Below are positions 1 to 9,723 of a stretch of 40,435 bases of DNA, piece by piece. The notes below the pieces were generated by a model. It did no database searches and was not told where the DNA came from. It saw only the letters and a program-made list of their open reading frames with translations. A program made the position numbers and the translations under genes. The DNA comes from Gammaproteobacteria bacterium (GTDB lineage: Bacteria > Pseudomonadota > Gammaproteobacteria > Arenicellales > Poriferihabitantaceae): assembly GCA_022822625.1 (NCBI GenBank), contig JAJEAV010000008.1, positions 1 to 40,435 of the forward strand. Direction: 5' to 3'. Position 1 is the stretch's first letter, and the number at the start of each line of letters is the position of its first letter.

Positions 1-430
1 TGCGGACAAGTTGATCGTTGCCTGTGTACTGGTATTGCTGGTTTCGGACCCCGGCATACTGGAGCGGGTGATTCATCCTGCCGTGTTTTCGGTAGCGGTG
101 TGCGTGATCATCGGTCGGGAGATTGCCATATCGGCGTTGCGCGAATGGATGTCGGAGCTGGGGAGCCGGGGAGTGGTTTCGGTGAGTCTGCCGGGCAAGC
201 TCAAGACGGTGTTTCAGATGACATCGATAGTCTTGCTGCTGTATGCCGAGCCCTTGAATGGCATGCCGGTATTTCGTATTGGCGAAATGATATTCTATGT
301 GACGGCGATACTGACGCTATGGTCAATGTGGGCATACCTGAAGTCGGCCTTGCCAATTCTTGTACAGAGTTCGAATGTGGCTCCGGATTCTGGGCGGGGT
401 ATTAAAGAGCGCACACTGGAGAATGAGTGA
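1..430 (+). CDS. pgsA: CDP-diacylglycerol-glycerol-3-phosphate 3-phosphatidyltransferase, 3' part
   Basis: This is the C-terminal part of phosphatidylglycerophosphate synthase, the membrane enzyme that moves a phosphatidyl group from CDP-diacylglycerol to glycerol-3-phosphate on the way to phosphatidylglycerol. The gene runs in from the left edge, and its first complete codon is at base 2. The visible start, ADKLIVACVLVLL, matches the end of the CDP-alcohol phosphatidyltransferase signature (the D-x-x-ADK-hydrophobic region). It is followed by a GREIAISALREWMSE segment typical of PgsA and by two further hydrophobic helices. About 143 residues remain of the usual roughly 185, so the N-terminal third with most of the catalytic aspartates lies outside the window. 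The C-terminal tail is hydrophilic. The tRNA genes that often follow pgsA in gammaproteobacteria are not seen here. Confidence 0.9.
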   Translation, partial: ADKLIVACVLVLLVSDPGILERVIHPAVFSVAVCVIIGREIAISALREWMSELGSRGVVSVSLPGKLKTVFQMTSIVLLLYAEPLNGMPVFRIGEMIFYVTAILTLWSMWAYLKSALPILVQSSNVAPDSGRGIKERTLENE

Positions 431-613
431 GATTCCCCTGATTCTCGCATGGCATTGCGCAAGGAACAGACCCGGCATTGAGGATGCGAACAAGACGTCT
501 CCTGAAAGATTTTAGTCCAACGCAAAATCTCCAAACAAGGACTACCAATTCAGTCGCATTTCTGGTATAAATCGACACCCTCTAAACAACCCACAGGCGA
601 AAAGGCAAGGCAA

Positions 614-856
614 ATGGCCAGAGTATGTGAAGTAACCGGTAAACGTACGACCACGGGGAACAATGTGTCGCACGCCCACAACAAGACAAAGCGCAAGTTC
701 CTCCCGAACCTGCATCGTCGTCGATTCTGGGTCGAAAGCGAGAAACGCTGGGTCCACTTGCGTGTTTCAGCCGCTGGCTTGAGGATTATCGACAAGAAAG
801 GAATCGAACAGGTGCTGGCGGATATCAGCGCACGAAAAGTCGGAACCCCGGCTTAG
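614..856 (+). CDS. rpmB: 50S ribosomal protein L28
   Basis: This is large-subunit ribosomal protein L28, 80 residues, a normal length for the bacterial family. The N-terminus [21 protein letters not shown] and the following basic segment with NLHRRRFW are the L28 hallmark. The start is supported by a purine-rich AAGGCAAGG stretch just upstream. rpmG follows 13 bases later, giving the classic rpmB-rpmG operon. A TATAAA element near 575 could be the -10 of the promoter, but no convincing -35 accompanies it. Confidence 0.97.
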   Translation: MARVCEVTGKRTTTGNNVSHAHNKTKRKFLPNLHRRRFWVESEKRWVHLRVSAAGLRIIDKKGIEQVLADISARKVGTPA

Positions 857-869
857 GAGGTAAATCATC

Positions 870-1025
870 ATGCGAGATAAAATCAAGCTGGTTTCGTCAG
901 CTGGCACAGGCCACTATTATACAACCACCAAGAATAAGCGAACCATGACCGAAAAAATGGAAATCAGGAAGTTCGATCCGGTGGTCCGCAAGCACGTTAT
1001 CTACAAGGAAGCCAAAATCAAGTAG
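870..1025 (+). CDS. rpmG: 50S ribosomal protein L33
   Basis: This is large-subunit ribosomal protein L33, 51 residues. The sequence begins [19 protein letters not shown] and ends [11 protein letters not shown], matching the family along its full length. It is the form without zinc-binding cysteine pairs, as is usual in proteobacteria. A strong GGAGG ribosome binding site (857-861) precedes the ATG. It is cotranscribed with rpmB. Confidence 0.96.
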   Translation: MRDKIKLVSSAGTGHYYTTTKNKRTMTEKMEIRKFDPVVRKHVIYKEAKIK

Positions 1026-1102
1026 ACGCGGTTCTCGAATTTCTCCGGCACGGAATATTTATCTCTTGCCGGAATGATTGACTCGTAGCCAGGATTTCCT
1101 GT

Positions 1103-2767
1103 TTATCCGTGCTTCCCTGAATTTCGCAATTCACTCAGGCTCTGTCTTGGCGTAATGGCTTCTGGCGAAATCGCAAGGTCCAGAACTGCTCCACTTTTTG
1201 AAGCTAAGGCCCGCTCAAACGCTTGTGGGAAGTCCGCGGTACTGTCCACTTTTTCTGCATGATAGCCATAGGATTTAGCCAGCATTACAAAGTCCGGATT
1301 GATGATTCTGGTACCGAATACCCGTTCCGGGTAGTTGCGTTCCTGATGCATGCGGATCGTGCCATACATGCCATTGTTCAAAACCAGCACGATCGGTTGT
1401 GCTTCAACCTGCATGGCTGTTCCCAGTTCCTGGACCGTCATCTGGAAATCCCCGTCTCCGGCAAAGCACACCACGGCCCGCTCGGGATGGACATGCTTTG
1501 CAGCAATAGCTGCGGGCAGGCCATAGCCCATAGCCCCGGACTGGGGAGCAAGTAGTCGTTGACGGGGGCCAAACCGGAAGAATTTATTTGGCCAGATTGT
1601 GTAATTGCCGGCACCATTGGTCACGACTGCATCTTCTGGCAGGCGATCCGAAAGATAAGCCGTTACCTTGCCCATTTCTACCGGGCCTGGTTGATCAGGC
1701 AAGTCAAATTCCCGTTCATAATCGATTCGCGCCTGCTCCCGCCATTTTGCCCATGGGCCATTGATCTCAAGTTCTGCAACAGCCGCACAAAACAGGTTGG
1801 GTCCGGCATGGATAGCCAGATCCGGTATATATATTTTGCCGAGTTCACATGCAGACGTGTGGACATGTATCAGTTTTTGTCTGGGTTTGGGTATGCTAAA
1901 CAGGGTATAGCCATCTGTGGTCATTTCTCCGAAGCGTACATTGATTGCCAGAATCAGATCGGCCTCATGCAACAGGCTCCTGGTTGATGCGGTCATGCCA
2001 ACGCCTGCGTCACCAACGAAGCTTGGACTGTGGTTGTCATAAAGATCAACCCGCCGAAACGATGCGACTACCGGAAGATCAGAGTTTTCGGTAAATTTCT
2101 GGAGTGCTCCCTGTCCTGCATCAGTCCAGCCACTGCCACCGATCAAGACTACAGGACGTTTTGCATCCGAGAGCAGGGATTGGACGGCCTGAATGGAATG
2201 GAGGGAAGGGGCGGGTTCTTCGACCGTTACAGGGATCTTCAAGACAGATGCTTTGGACTGATCGGTCAGTATGTTCTCAGGCAAGGCAACGACAACCGGT
2301 CCCGGACGACCAGAGAGGGACATGGTCCAGGCGCGCGCGAGTGTTTCGGCAATACGGTCCACGTGTTCAATTTCGGTTACCCATTTTGCAACAGTGCCAT
2401 AGAAAGCCCGATAGTCGATCTCCTGAAACGCCTCACGACCACGCATTGTTGTACCCACCTGGCCAATCAGCAGGATCATCGGAACACTGTCCTGCATGGC
2501 GGTATGAACTCCGATTGAAGCATTGGTAGCACCCGGTCCGCGTGTTACAAAACAGACACCGGGTGTTCCGGTCAGTTTTCCGTAGGCAGCGGCCATGAAC
2601 GCCGCACCACCCTCGTTTCGGCAAATCGTAAAATCCAGTTTACCAAGGGTGTCATGCAAGGCATCCAGAACAGCGAGATAACTCTCGCCAGGGACGCCGA
2701 AACTATGTCTTGCACCCAGAGCTATCAGGGATTCAACAACAAGGTTTCCCCCGTATTTTTTCGCCAT
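1103..2767 (-). CDS. thiamine-diphosphate-dependent enzyme, acetolactate-synthase-like
   Basis: This is a 554-residue member of the acetohydroxyacid synthase/benzoylformate decarboxylase superfamily. The N-terminal pyrimidine-binding domain has the catalytic glutamate in CRNEGGAAFMAAAYGK. A central transhydrogenase-like domain follows, and the C-terminal pyrophosphate domain carries the ThDP/Mg motif GDGDFQM...NNGMYGTIR. I chose the ATG at 2767 because an AGAGG site lies just upstream and homologues begin near MAKKYGGNLVVESL; an in-frame start 25 codons earlier is less likely. No regulatory ilvN-type subunit is adjacent, so it is probably not the biosynthetic acetolactate synthase. The upstream neighbour is a decayed TRAP permease, which suggests it once sat in a catabolic uptake cluster. 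The substrate cannot be called from sequence. Confidence 0.85.
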   Translation of the reverse strand: MAKKYGGNLVVESLIALGARHSFGVPGESYLAVLDALHDTLGKLDFTICRNEGGAAFMAAAYGKLTGTPGVCFVTRGPGATNASIGVHTAMQDSVPMILLIGQVGTTMRGREAFQEIDYRAFYGTVAKWVTEIEHVDRIAETLARAWTMSLSGRPGPVVVALPENILTDQSKASVLKIPVTVEEPAPSLHSIQAVQSLLSDAKRPVVLIGGSGWTDAGQGALQKFTENSDLPVVASFRRVDLYDNHSPSFVGDAGVGMTASTRSLLHEADLILAINVRFGEMTTDGYTLFSIPKPRQKLIHVHTSACELGKIYIPDLAIHAGPNLFCAAVAELEINGPWAKWREQARIDYEREFDLPDQPGPVEMGKVTAYLSDRLPEDAVVTNGAGNYTIWPNKFFRFGPRQRLLAPQSGAMGYGLPAAIAAKHVHPERAVVCFAGDGDFQMTVQELGTAMQVEAQPIVLVLNNGMYGTIRMHQERNYPERVFGTRIINPDFVMLAKSYGYHAEKVDSTADFPQAFERALASKSGAVLDLAISPEAITPRQSLSELRNSGKHG

Positions 2768-2979
2768 ATTGAACCTCTTGAGGACGTGATATTGATGGAT
2801 ACATACTGGATTTATCAGTTTATCAATTTTATCTTCTTCCAATTTGCCGAAGCCGAAGGGGAGTTTATTTTTTCAGCCGACCCTTGCCCTGATTCAGGGC
2901 TTGTTTTCCATCCATACACGATCTGTAGTGTTTTCGAAAAGGTGGAAAGCAATTCCTTCAACCTTGCCGGGAGAGACGA

Positions 2980-3459
2980 TTATAGGCGGAATGCACGCCT
3001 TGCCTTGAGGTTCGAGTTCAAGAAAACCATTGATGTTGAGCCATCCCCAGAGGTACGGTTGTGAGGTAGTGATCGGGATTTGAACAAGAAAAGAAACTGG
3101 ACAATGAGGGCGGGCATAGCGATGGCTAATATGACAAAATCGGCCTGTAAAGAGAGCGCAATAAGTACTACCCCAGATACAGTCATCAATATTCTGGATG
3201 GAGCTTTCATGGGTACAAACAAGTAACCGACGACAGATGCCGACAAGGCAGTCACTCCCAGGATGCGGCCTAAACTGGTATAGGCAAATTCCCATAATTC
3301 AAAACCGGCGGAAGAGACAAACAGCAGAACTGGTACATACACAAATGCCAAGGGTGCTACGACCTCCCCTAAACCCAAGGTGAATGCGGATATCCCCGTT
3401 CTGAAGGGATTGGAATTGGCGATTGCTGATGCCGCATATGCCGAAGTGCGGACAGGCAT
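2980..3459 (-). pseudogene. TRAP transporter fused permease (TAXI type), C-terminal remnant
   Basis: The translation begins MPVRTSAYAASAIANSNPFRTG and continues FTLGLGEVVAPLAFVYVP, which matches the last part of the large fused permease of TAXI-type TRAP transporters (normally DxPPVALAAYAAAAIA then NPFRTG...FRLG). About 160 residues remain of a protein that usually exceeds 600. A TAA stop at 3475-3477 closes the frame six codons upstream, and no permease sequence is recognisable further upstream. I infer a decayed gene whose N-terminal part was deleted. Three to four hydrophobic segments remain. It lies upstream of the ThDP enzyme on the same strand. Confidence 0.7.
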
Positions 3460-3611
3460 CTGACCCAGGAAGACTTAACAGTCCAAACCTGCACAGGGTC
3501 AGGGTCATCTTTACGGGTTTGTTTTGTGTCTCTCATGATTCAGTCCTGAAGATAAATTCGCCTTGGCCCTTAGTCCTGTCAGTCATTTCATGGTGTAGAT
3601 GAATTCGATTA

Positions 3612-4640
3612 TCATGACAAGTCCTCAAGGCTCCATCTTGGCCTGATGTCAAACCCACCATGATGCTTGAATTTCGGGTCTTCCTTCATCTCCAGTTCCC
3701 ACCTGAAATAGCCCGCATAGGCGATCATGGCACCGTTGTCAGTGCAGAACTCCATGCGCGGATAAAATATCTCCCCTCCCCGCTTTTCACATTCCTGGCG
3801 AAGTCGATCGCGAAGTCGCTGGTTTGCGCCGACACCGCCCGAAACAACAAGACGCGTTCTCCCGGATATCTCCAACGCATGCATGCACTTGATGGTCAGG
3901 GTATCCACAACCGCCAGTTCAAACGCTAACGCAATATCGGCAATAGTCTGTGAATCGAGACGTGGCTGTTTCCGGGTTGTAGTCAGAACCTGAGTCTTTA
4001 ATCCGCTAAAACTAAACTCAAGTCCCGGTTGTCGGGTCATGGGTCGCGGGAAAACAAAACGATCTTCCCGTCCTTCCCGGGCGCAGGCCGCAATTTTCGG
4101 GCCTCCGGGATAACCCAATCCCAGCAATTTGGCGGTTTTGTCAAATGCTTCTCCAGCTGCGTCATCCCGGGTCTGCCCCATGAGGCGGTACTTGCCTGCG
4201 GCTTCAACATCGATTAATTGGGTATGGCCACCGGATACCAGAAGGGCTACAAATGGAAATTCAGGAAAAGTATCCTCAAGCATTGGTGCCAGCAAGTGCC
4301 CTTCCATATGGTGGATTGGCAAGGCAGGCACATTCCATGCATAGGCAAGCCCGGAAGCAACCGAAGCACCAACCAGTAGCGCCCCAGCCAGTCCGGGGCC
4401 TGCAGTATAGGCGATGGCATCCACGCTTCGACCGTCATTGGCCGGATCCTGCATCAGGTTTTCGATAAGCGGTAGCAACTTGCGGATGTGGTCGCGTGCT
4501 GCGAGTTCGGGAACAACCCCACCGTACAGGTTATGGATATCAACCTGTGATGCCAGACGGTTGACTACCAGACCTTGCTGGCTATCATAGATTGCAGCAC
4601 CTGTATCATCACAGGATGTTTCAATACCCAGAATTCGCAT
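3612..4640 (-). CDS. tsaD: tRNA N6-adenosine threonylcarbamoyltransferase
   Basis: TsaD (older names Gcp, YgjD) transfers the threonylcarbamoyl group to A37 of ANN-decoding tRNAs, working with TsaB and TsaE in the cytoplasm. The 342-residue protein has the ASKHA-fold start [14 protein letters not shown], the metal-binding HHMEGH motif (H111 and H115), the VSGGHTQL loop and the C-terminal [13 protein letters not shown] nucleotide-binding segment. Length and motifs are complete. The divergent rpsU found upstream of tsaD in many gammaproteobacteria is not present; a long non-coding gap occupies that place. Confidence 0.97.
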   Translation of the reverse strand: MRILGIETSCDDTGAAIYDSQQGLVVNRLASQVDIHNLYGGVVPELAARDHIRKLLPLIENLMQDPANDGRSVDAIAYTAGPGLAGALLVGASVASGLAYAWNVPALPIHHMEGHLLAPMLEDTFPEFPFVALLVSGGHTQLIDVEAAGKYRLMGQTRDDAAGEAFDKTAKLLGLGYPGGPKIAACAREGREDRFVFPRPMTRQPGLEFSFSGLKTQVLTTTRKQPRLDSQTIADIALAFELAVVDTLTIKCMHALEISGRTRLVVSGGVGANQRLRDRLRQECEKRGGEIFYPRMEFCTDNGAMIAYAGYFRWELEMKEDPKFKHHGGFDIRPRWSLEDLS

Positions 4641-5207
4641 GGAAGTATTCTACATGAAGGCAGGGCGATGGTATGTCGAGTCAATTTACATTGACCATGA
4701 ACCGTTGTAGTATATATTTTTGAGAGACTGATTAGGCGAGATAAGTCGCAGGTTCACCACATGAGACCGTGGAGTCGGTTATGCCCTTGCAGCCCAGAAA
4801 TAGCATTTGAAAGACAGTAAATGTAGAACGAGGTTTTTGTGTTGGGCAGATTTCCGCGATGCCATACTTGCAGGCTGGACTTGCTGCAGGATTCGCTTTT
4901 GCAAGAATTGCAGCGAACGGAATCGCGGCACGGGAATGTGGAGTTTTTACCAATGCATTATTGAACAGGAACATGAATATAGTCGGAGTACCCCGTCATT
5001 TCCCTCATCCTTGCCGGGTCTGGGGTAGAAAAATCACCGGAATACCCGAAAACGCCCCAAAAGTGTCAAAAACCTGTTTCCCAGGTCATTTCCCGGGGTC
5101 AAGAATGACTGCTATATCAAGCGCTTTCGGTTAACGCAAAACCCTCGAAACAGCAGTTGAAACCTGCAAGATCTAGAAATGGCTAGCCTTGGAATTCTCC
5201 AGAGAAA
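4641..5207. other. 567-bp intergenic region without a supported gene
   Basis: This lies between divergent tsaD and aat. Short open frames exist on both strands (for example 4859-5134 plus and 4732-4974 minus), but they overlap each other, lack a good ribosome binding site and resemble no family I know. The region probably carries the tsaD and aat promoters. I see no tRNA or clear repeat. Confidence 0.5.
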
Positions 5208-5918
5208 ATGTTGAGCGAAGAAGACGCATTAAACCAGCAGAATAGACTGATCCCTGATTCGAGCGATCAATGCCATGACTCGGGCCTGGTTGCGTGCGGT
5301 GGTGACCTCGATCCGGCGCGGCTGATTCAGGCCTATCGTGTCGGCATCTTTCCCTGGTATAACGAAGCACCAATTCTTTGGTGGTCTCCTGACCCACGTT
5401 GCGTCATCTTCCCGGAGAAATTCAGGGCATCTAGAAGCTTACGCAAGTCAATCCAAAAATACACATACCGGTTTACAATCGATCATGCATTTGATCGGGT
5501 AATTCGAAACTGTGCCAGACCCCATCTCGGTCCCGATGCAACCTGGATTCACGAGGAAATGATTGATGCATACACAAAACTGCACAAGATGGGTTATGCT
5601 CATTCGGTCGAAACCTGGATGGATATGGAACTGGTAGGCGGGCTGTATGGACTCGCAATCGGTCGGATATTTTTCGGTGAGAGCATGTTCAGTATCAACG
5701 CCGATGCATCAAAGGCAGCTCTTTCCCATCTTACCGAACAGCTGACCAGATTCAACTATGCCCTGATTGATTGCCAGGTTACTTCCGATCACCTCTTGAG
5801 CATGGGAGCCGAGGAGTTGTCGCGCAACCAGTTCATGCACATTCTGGAACAAGTCGACCAGCCACCAACCCCGGGTCTCTGGGACCGGGTGGTCGATTTA
5901 CTGGTACAAGAATCATGA
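5208..5918 (+). CDS. aat: leucyl/phenylalanyl-tRNA-protein transferase
   Basis: Aat adds Leu or Phe from charged tRNA to proteins with N-terminal Arg or Lys, marking them for ClpS/ClpAP degradation. The 236-residue protein shows the family core: GLVACGGDLDPARLIQAYRVG, then GIFPWYNE, the WWSPDPRCVIFPEKF segment, WIHEEMIDAYTKLH, and the active-site region GGLYGLAIGRIFFGESMFS. Length is normal. It overlaps the next gene (bpt) by ATGA, so the two N-end-rule transferases are translationally coupled. Confidence 0.97.
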   Translation: MLSEEDALNQQNRLIPDSSDQCHDSGLVACGGDLDPARLIQAYRVGIFPWYNEAPILWWSPDPRCVIFPEKFRASRSLRKSIQKYTYRFTIDHAFDRVIRNCARPHLGPDATWIHEEMIDAYTKLHKMGYAHSVETWMDMELVGGLYGLAIGRIFFGESMFSINADASKAALSHLTEQLTRFNYALIDCQVTSDHLLSMGAEELSRNQFMHILEQVDQPPTPGLWDRVVDLLVQES

Positions 5919-6640
5919 AATTTCAGGGAAGGCTTCCAAAACTTTACATATCAGCTCCACACGGTTGTTCCTATTTGCCGGAGAAAACCGCATCCACCCT
6001 CATGCTTGAACCGGACTATCCACTCAATGACTCTCAGTTTACAGTTCTCCTGAAGTCCGGTTATCGCCGTAGTGGCGATATTGTGTATAAACCACATTGC
6101 CATGCCTGCAATGCCTGTGTTTCGGTACGCATTCCTGTCTGGGAGTACACCCCGAGTCGGGCCCAGAAGCGGTGTTACCGGAACAATCATGATGTACAAA
6201 CGAAAATCATGTCTCCCTGCTTTCGGAACGAGCATTTCGACTTGTTCTGTCGCTATCAGTCCTGGCGACATTCCGGTGATACCATGGACCATAACAATCC
6301 AGTTCGTTATCGGCAATTCATGATTGATTCCATCGTCAAGACAATCTTCATGGAATTTCGGATTGATGATGATCTGGTGGCACTATCGGTTTGTGATTTG
6401 CCCGATGAAGGAATATCTGCGGTGTATACGATTTTTGATCCCATGCATGAAAAGAGAAGCCTGGGCACCTTCGCAATCATGAAGCAGATCGAGTACGCAA
6501 AAGAGCACAACCTTGACCACGTGTATCTCGGCTATTGGATCAAGCAATGCCAAAAGATGAATTACAAGATACGCTTTAAACCTCTTGAAGGGTACATCGA
6601 TAAGGAGTGGCAGGGTATCATTGATCAGATGACTCCCTGA
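5915..6640 (+). CDS. bpt: aspartate/glutamate leucyltransferase (arginyltransferase family)
   Basis: Bpt belongs to the ATE1-like family and adds leucine to proteins with N-terminal Asp or Glu, feeding them to the bacterial N-end rule. The 241-residue protein begins MKFQGRLPKLYISAPHGCSYLPE. It has the cysteine-rich HCHACNACVSVRIPV patch of the ATE N-terminal domain and the C-terminal acyltransferase motif YLGYWIKQCQKMNYK. The chosen ATG overlaps the aat stop by four bases; earlier in-frame starts would lie deep inside aat. Pairing with aat supports the function. Confidence 0.95.
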   Translation: MKFQGRLPKLYISAPHGCSYLPEKTASTLMLEPDYPLNDSQFTVLLKSGYRRSGDIVYKPHCHACNACVSVRIPVWEYTPSRAQKRCYRNNHDVQTKIMSPCFRNEHFDLFCRYQSWRHSGDTMDHNNPVRYRQFMIDSIVKTIFMEFRIDDDLVALSVCDLPDEGISAVYTIFDPMHEKRSLGTFAIMKQIEYAKEHNLDHVYLGYWIKQCQKMNYKIRFKPLEGYIDKEWQGIIDQMTP

Positions 6641-6664
6641 AAAATCAAGAGGAGCCAGAAAGGA

Positions 6665-7483
6665 CTATTCGACCTTGGACAGTGCCTTGGTATCCGACGC
6701 CTGTTCGGAGTCGGCCTTGCCTCCTTTATCACGCGTTCCCATAAATCGACTACAAAACAGGCCGGCTTCAAACAGCAACCATACCGGCAGTGCAAGCAGG
6801 GTTTGCGAGAATACATCGGGCGGGGTTAGAAGCATGCCGACGATGAATGCACAGACGATGATATAGGGCCGTTTCTTCTTTAGACTTTCAACAGAAGTGG
6901 CTCCCATGTAGATCATCAATATGGTGGCGATGGGCACCTCGAACGCAAACCCGAATGCAAAAAACAACTTGATTACAAAGCCGAGATAGGCATTGATGTC
7001 GGTCATCACCGCTACCCCCTCTGGTGCCACATTGGCAAAGAAGGTGAAGATGATCGGGAATACCACAAAATAGGCAAATGTGATGCCGAGGTAGAACAAG
7101 AAGCTACTGGAGATGATCAATGGCATGATCAGGCGCTTTTCATTTTGATACAGGCCCGGGGCCACGAATGCCCACATCTGGTATAGCAGATAGGGTACAG
7201 CGATGGCAAAAGCGGTTGCAAAGGCAAACTTGAATGGTACAAAAAACGGACCATGCGGTTCGGTTGAAATCATGCTGTTGCCTTCAGGCAGGGCATTCAT
7301 CAAGGGGCTGGCCAGGAACTCGTAGAGCGGGTTGGCGAATGGCACAAGACAGACAAAGACAATCAGAATTGCCAAAACACCCCGCAGTATGCGATCACGC
7401 AATTCAATCAGGTGTGACAGGAGTGTGCCTTCGGCTCCCGGTGATACCTTCTCTTTCTTGTCCTTGGGGTTGGAGTCGGCCAC
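6665..7483 (-). CDS. tatC: Sec-independent translocase subunit TatC
   Basis: TatC is the polytopic membrane receptor for twin-arginine signal peptides. The 272-residue protein has the cytoplasmic N-terminal motif LLSHLIELRDRI, the following PF-NPLYEFLASPL segment, the EPHGPFFVPFKFAF loop and about six transmembrane helices. The tail after roughly residue 245 is charged and extended. It is the last gene of tatABC on the minus strand, downstream of the his genes, an arrangement seen in other proteobacteria. Confidence 0.97.
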   Translation of the reverse strand: MADSNPKDKKEKVSPGAEGTLLSHLIELRDRILRGVLAILIVFVCLVPFANPLYEFLASPLMNALPEGNSMISTEPHGPFFVPFKFAFATAFAIAVPYLLYQMWAFVAPGLYQNEKRLIMPLIISSSFLFYLGITFAYFVVFPIIFTFFANVAPEGVAVMTDINAYLGFVIKLFFAFGFAFEVPIATILMIYMGATSVESLKKKRPYIIVCAFIVGMLLTPPDVFSQTLLALPVWLLFEAGLFCSRFMGTRDKGGKADSEQASDTKALSKVE

Positions 7484-7545
7484 TTCACTTAATCTTCCAT
7501 CATGTCAATCAAGGAAATATCCCTTTACGGATGCTGGTTCAGGCA

Positions 7546-8037
7546 TCATGCAGGTGCTTTTCCTTGCAGGTCATTTTGCGATGTTTCCACTGTCTCCGGC
7601 AGATTGGGTTTCTCCTTGACTGGTGCAACCCCGGATTTGCCATCAGCGGACTTTGCGGTTGTCTGGTTCTTGGCTTTCTTCCTGGCCGTGGAGGAAGACT
7701 GGGTTTTTGCAATCTCCTCTACGGGTTCTTTGCCAGCCGATTCAATCGCATCTTTCAGCCCGGTTCCAGACTTTTCGGTTTCAATAACCGCTTCATCAGC
7801 GGTACGTTTCAGTTCTCTGGCTGCTGAATCAATGTCGTCCTTGAGTTCCTTTAGATTGTTGAGTTCGGTTTCATCCAGTTCTTTTTTGAAATCGCGCTTC
7901 ACGTCGTTAATCATGCGGCGCGCCTTGCCAACCCATAGCCCGATTGTCCGGGCTACACCGGGCAGTCGTTCAGGGCCAATTACGAGTAATGCGATGACGC
8001 TGATAAACGCCATCTCCCAGAAACCGATATCAAACAT
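7546..8037 (-). CDS. tatB: Sec-independent translocase subunit TatB
   Basis: TatB helps recognise twin-arginine precursors with TatC. The 163-residue protein begins MFDIGFWEMAFISVIALLVIGPERLPG, the TatB signature with one N-terminal transmembrane helix, the E-x-hydrophobic motif and the GPERLP hinge. An amphipathic helix and a long, charged, Lys/Ala/Thr-rich cytoplasmic tail follow. It lies 19 bases after tatA and 62 bases before tatC. Confidence 0.95.
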   Translation of the reverse strand: MFDIGFWEMAFISVIALLVIGPERLPGVARTIGLWVGKARRMINDVKRDFKKELDETELNNLKELKDDIDSAARELKRTADEAVIETEKSGTGLKDAIESAGKEPVEEIAKTQSSSTARKKAKNQTTAKSADGKSGVAPVKEKPNLPETVETSQNDLQGKAPA

Positions 8038-8056
8038 GATCGCTTATCCAGCGTGA

Positions 8057-8314
8057 TCAGCTCGTTTTTTTGGTTTCAGGAGATTCTTCTTTTTTCGCCT
8101 GTTGTGCGGTAGTATCACCAGATGCTTCTTCTGTGCCTGCCTTGTTTTCGTTGTCCAATTCGGGGTTTTCTTCTTCCTTTACGGCTTTCTTGAAGCCTTT
8201 TATGGCCCCGCCTAGGTCACCACCAAAATTCCTCAGTTTCTTTGTACCGAAAATCAACAAGACGATTACCAGAATAATGATCAGTTGAACCGGACCGATT
8301 CCTCCAAAGCCCAT
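8057..8314 (-). CDS. tatA: Sec-independent translocase subunit TatA
   Basis: TatA oligomers form the protein-conducting element of the twin-arginine pathway. The 85-residue protein has a single N-terminal helix ([20 protein letters not shown]), the [20 protein letters not shown] hinge and amphipathic helix, and an acidic-lysine tail. It is the first gene of tatABC. Confidence 0.96.
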   Translation of the reverse strand: MGFGGIGPVQLIIILVIVLLIFGTKKLRNFGGDLGGAIKGFKKAVKEEENPELDNENKAGTEEASGDTTAQQAKKEESPETKKTS

Positions 8315-8518
8315 AATTTGATCTCCATCGTTTTATTTTATCTATAGGTCATGAATGGAAAAATTCATCAGTCCTGCCGGCAATCAAAATCCAAGCACGG
8401 ACTTCAGAACCCCAATCCAAGGTAATATAATGTATTGTAACGGCAAAACACCCGAAACTTCATCTGTAATCCGGCGTCCGTTATTTGGGGCTGTCATGGA
8501 TTTCGCTGGGGGACTTGA

Positions 8519-8876
8519 GTACTTCCCATCTTCGATCCACTTCTCGTCATCGTATTTGAAGTAGAAACAGTGATGTCAACCGGTATGACAGGCAATGTCC
8601 CCAACCTGATCGACTTCCAGTAATATTCGTGTCGTAATCACAGTCCAGACGAATCGACCTGAGTTTTTGGGCGTGGCCCGATTCCTCGCCTTTTCGCCAG
8701 AGCTTCTTGCGTGATCGTGAAAAATACACGGCCTGCCCTTCTTCAATGGCTACAAGAAGGGCTCGCGGATTCACCCACGCAACCATCAGGAACACACCGG
8801 TATCGTATCGCCGTGCAACCGCCGGGATCAATCCGGACTCGTCCCCCCGGATATTTTTGATAATGTTTTCGGTCAT
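8519..8876 (-). pseudogene. hisI: phosphoribosyl-AMP cyclohydrolase, disrupted
   Basis: HisI opens the ring of phosphoribosyl-AMP in histidine synthesis. The first frame reads well through LVAWVNPRALLVAIEEGQAVYFSRSRKKLWRKGEESGH-like sequence and the metal-site LDCDYDT. Homology then moves to another frame: one extra base near 8627 shifts it, after which ILLEVDQVGDIACHTG continues. A TGA at 8576-8578 then stands where the family has Arg in HTGRH, and HHCFYFKYDDEKWIEDGKY follows it. Two independent lesions imply a pseudogene, unless both are sequencing errors. The unshifted frame ends at 8547 with an unrelated tail. It lies at the end of an otherwise intact hisBHAF run, so a second hisI is expected elsewhere. 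Confidence 0.8.
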
Positions 8877-8935
8877 GATATTGAGGGCTTCATTGGACTG
8901 AAATGGAATAACTGCTGATGTTTTGTGCGAATATT

Positions 8936-9712
8936 TTACAGTCTAATTTCGATCCCTTGTTGAGCCATGTACTGTTTGGCCTCATGCACCGTGTATTCGC
9001 CATAATGGAAGATACTTGCTGCCAGTACTGCATCGGCTCCTCCTTCAATTACGCCTTCGACGAGATGCTCCAGGATGCCAACCCCACCTGAAGCGATCGC
9101 CGGGACCCTGGTCTGACTGGTAATAGCCCCCATTAAATCGAGATCGAAGCCATTTTTTGTCCCATCTCGGTCCATACTGGTTACCAGTAATTCGCCAGCA
9201 CCGTACTGTTCCATTTTCCTTGCCCACTCAATTGCATCAATCCCGGTCGGAATCCGCCCACCATGGGTAAAAATCTCCCATTGTTTCGAACCATCCGGTT
9301 TGGGAACGACTTGTTTGGCATCAATTGCTACGACAATACACTGGTTGCCGAAATGCTGACTGGCCTCACGAATGAAATCAGGGTTGTTGACCGCAGTAGT
9401 ATTGATTGACACCTTGTCAGCTCCGGCATTCAGCAAGCGTGAAATGTCTTCAAGAGTCCGGATTCCACCGCCAACGGTCAGCGGAATAAATACCTGTTCG
9501 GCAACATTCTCAACGACATGAACAATCGTGTCCCGGTTATCGGAACTCGCGGTGATGTCGAGAAATGCGATCTCATCTGCACCTTCCTGATCGTAGCGGA
9601 ATGCGACTTGAACGGGGTCCCCCACATCTCGCAAGTTGACAAAGCGGGTACCTTTGACAACCCGGCCCCGGTCGACATCCAGACAGGGAATGATTCGCTT
9701 GGCTAAAGGCAT
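8936..9712 (-). CDS. hisF: imidazole glycerol phosphate synthase, cyclase subunit
   Basis: HisF is the (beta-alpha)8-barrel subunit that uses ammonia from HisH to make imidazole glycerol phosphate and AICAR. The 258-residue protein has the catalytic aspartate in [15 protein letters not shown], the second catalytic aspartate in VVAIDAK, and phosphate-binding glycines in [10 protein letters not shown] and [10 protein letters not shown]. Full length. It sits 11 bases after hisA in the same operon. Confidence 0.97.
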   Translation of the reverse strand: MPLAKRIIPCLDVDRGRVVKGTRFVNLRDVGDPVQVAFRYDQEGADEIAFLDITASSDNRDTIVHVVENVAEQVFIPLTVGGGIRTLEDISRLLNAGADKVSINTTAVNNPDFIREASQHFGNQCIVVAIDAKQVVPKPDGSKQWEIFTHGGRIPTGIDAIEWARKMEQYGAGELLVTSMDRDGTKNGFDLDLMGAITSQTRVPAIASGGVGILEHLVEGVIEGGADAVLAASIFHYGEYTVHEAKQYMAQQGIEIRL

Positions 9713-9723
9713 GGAATACTCGA

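Noticed and set aside
4732..5134. Two opposed open frames in the tsaD-aat gap
   Set aside because: They overlap each other, lack ribosome binding sites and match no family; one may be the mirror of the other.
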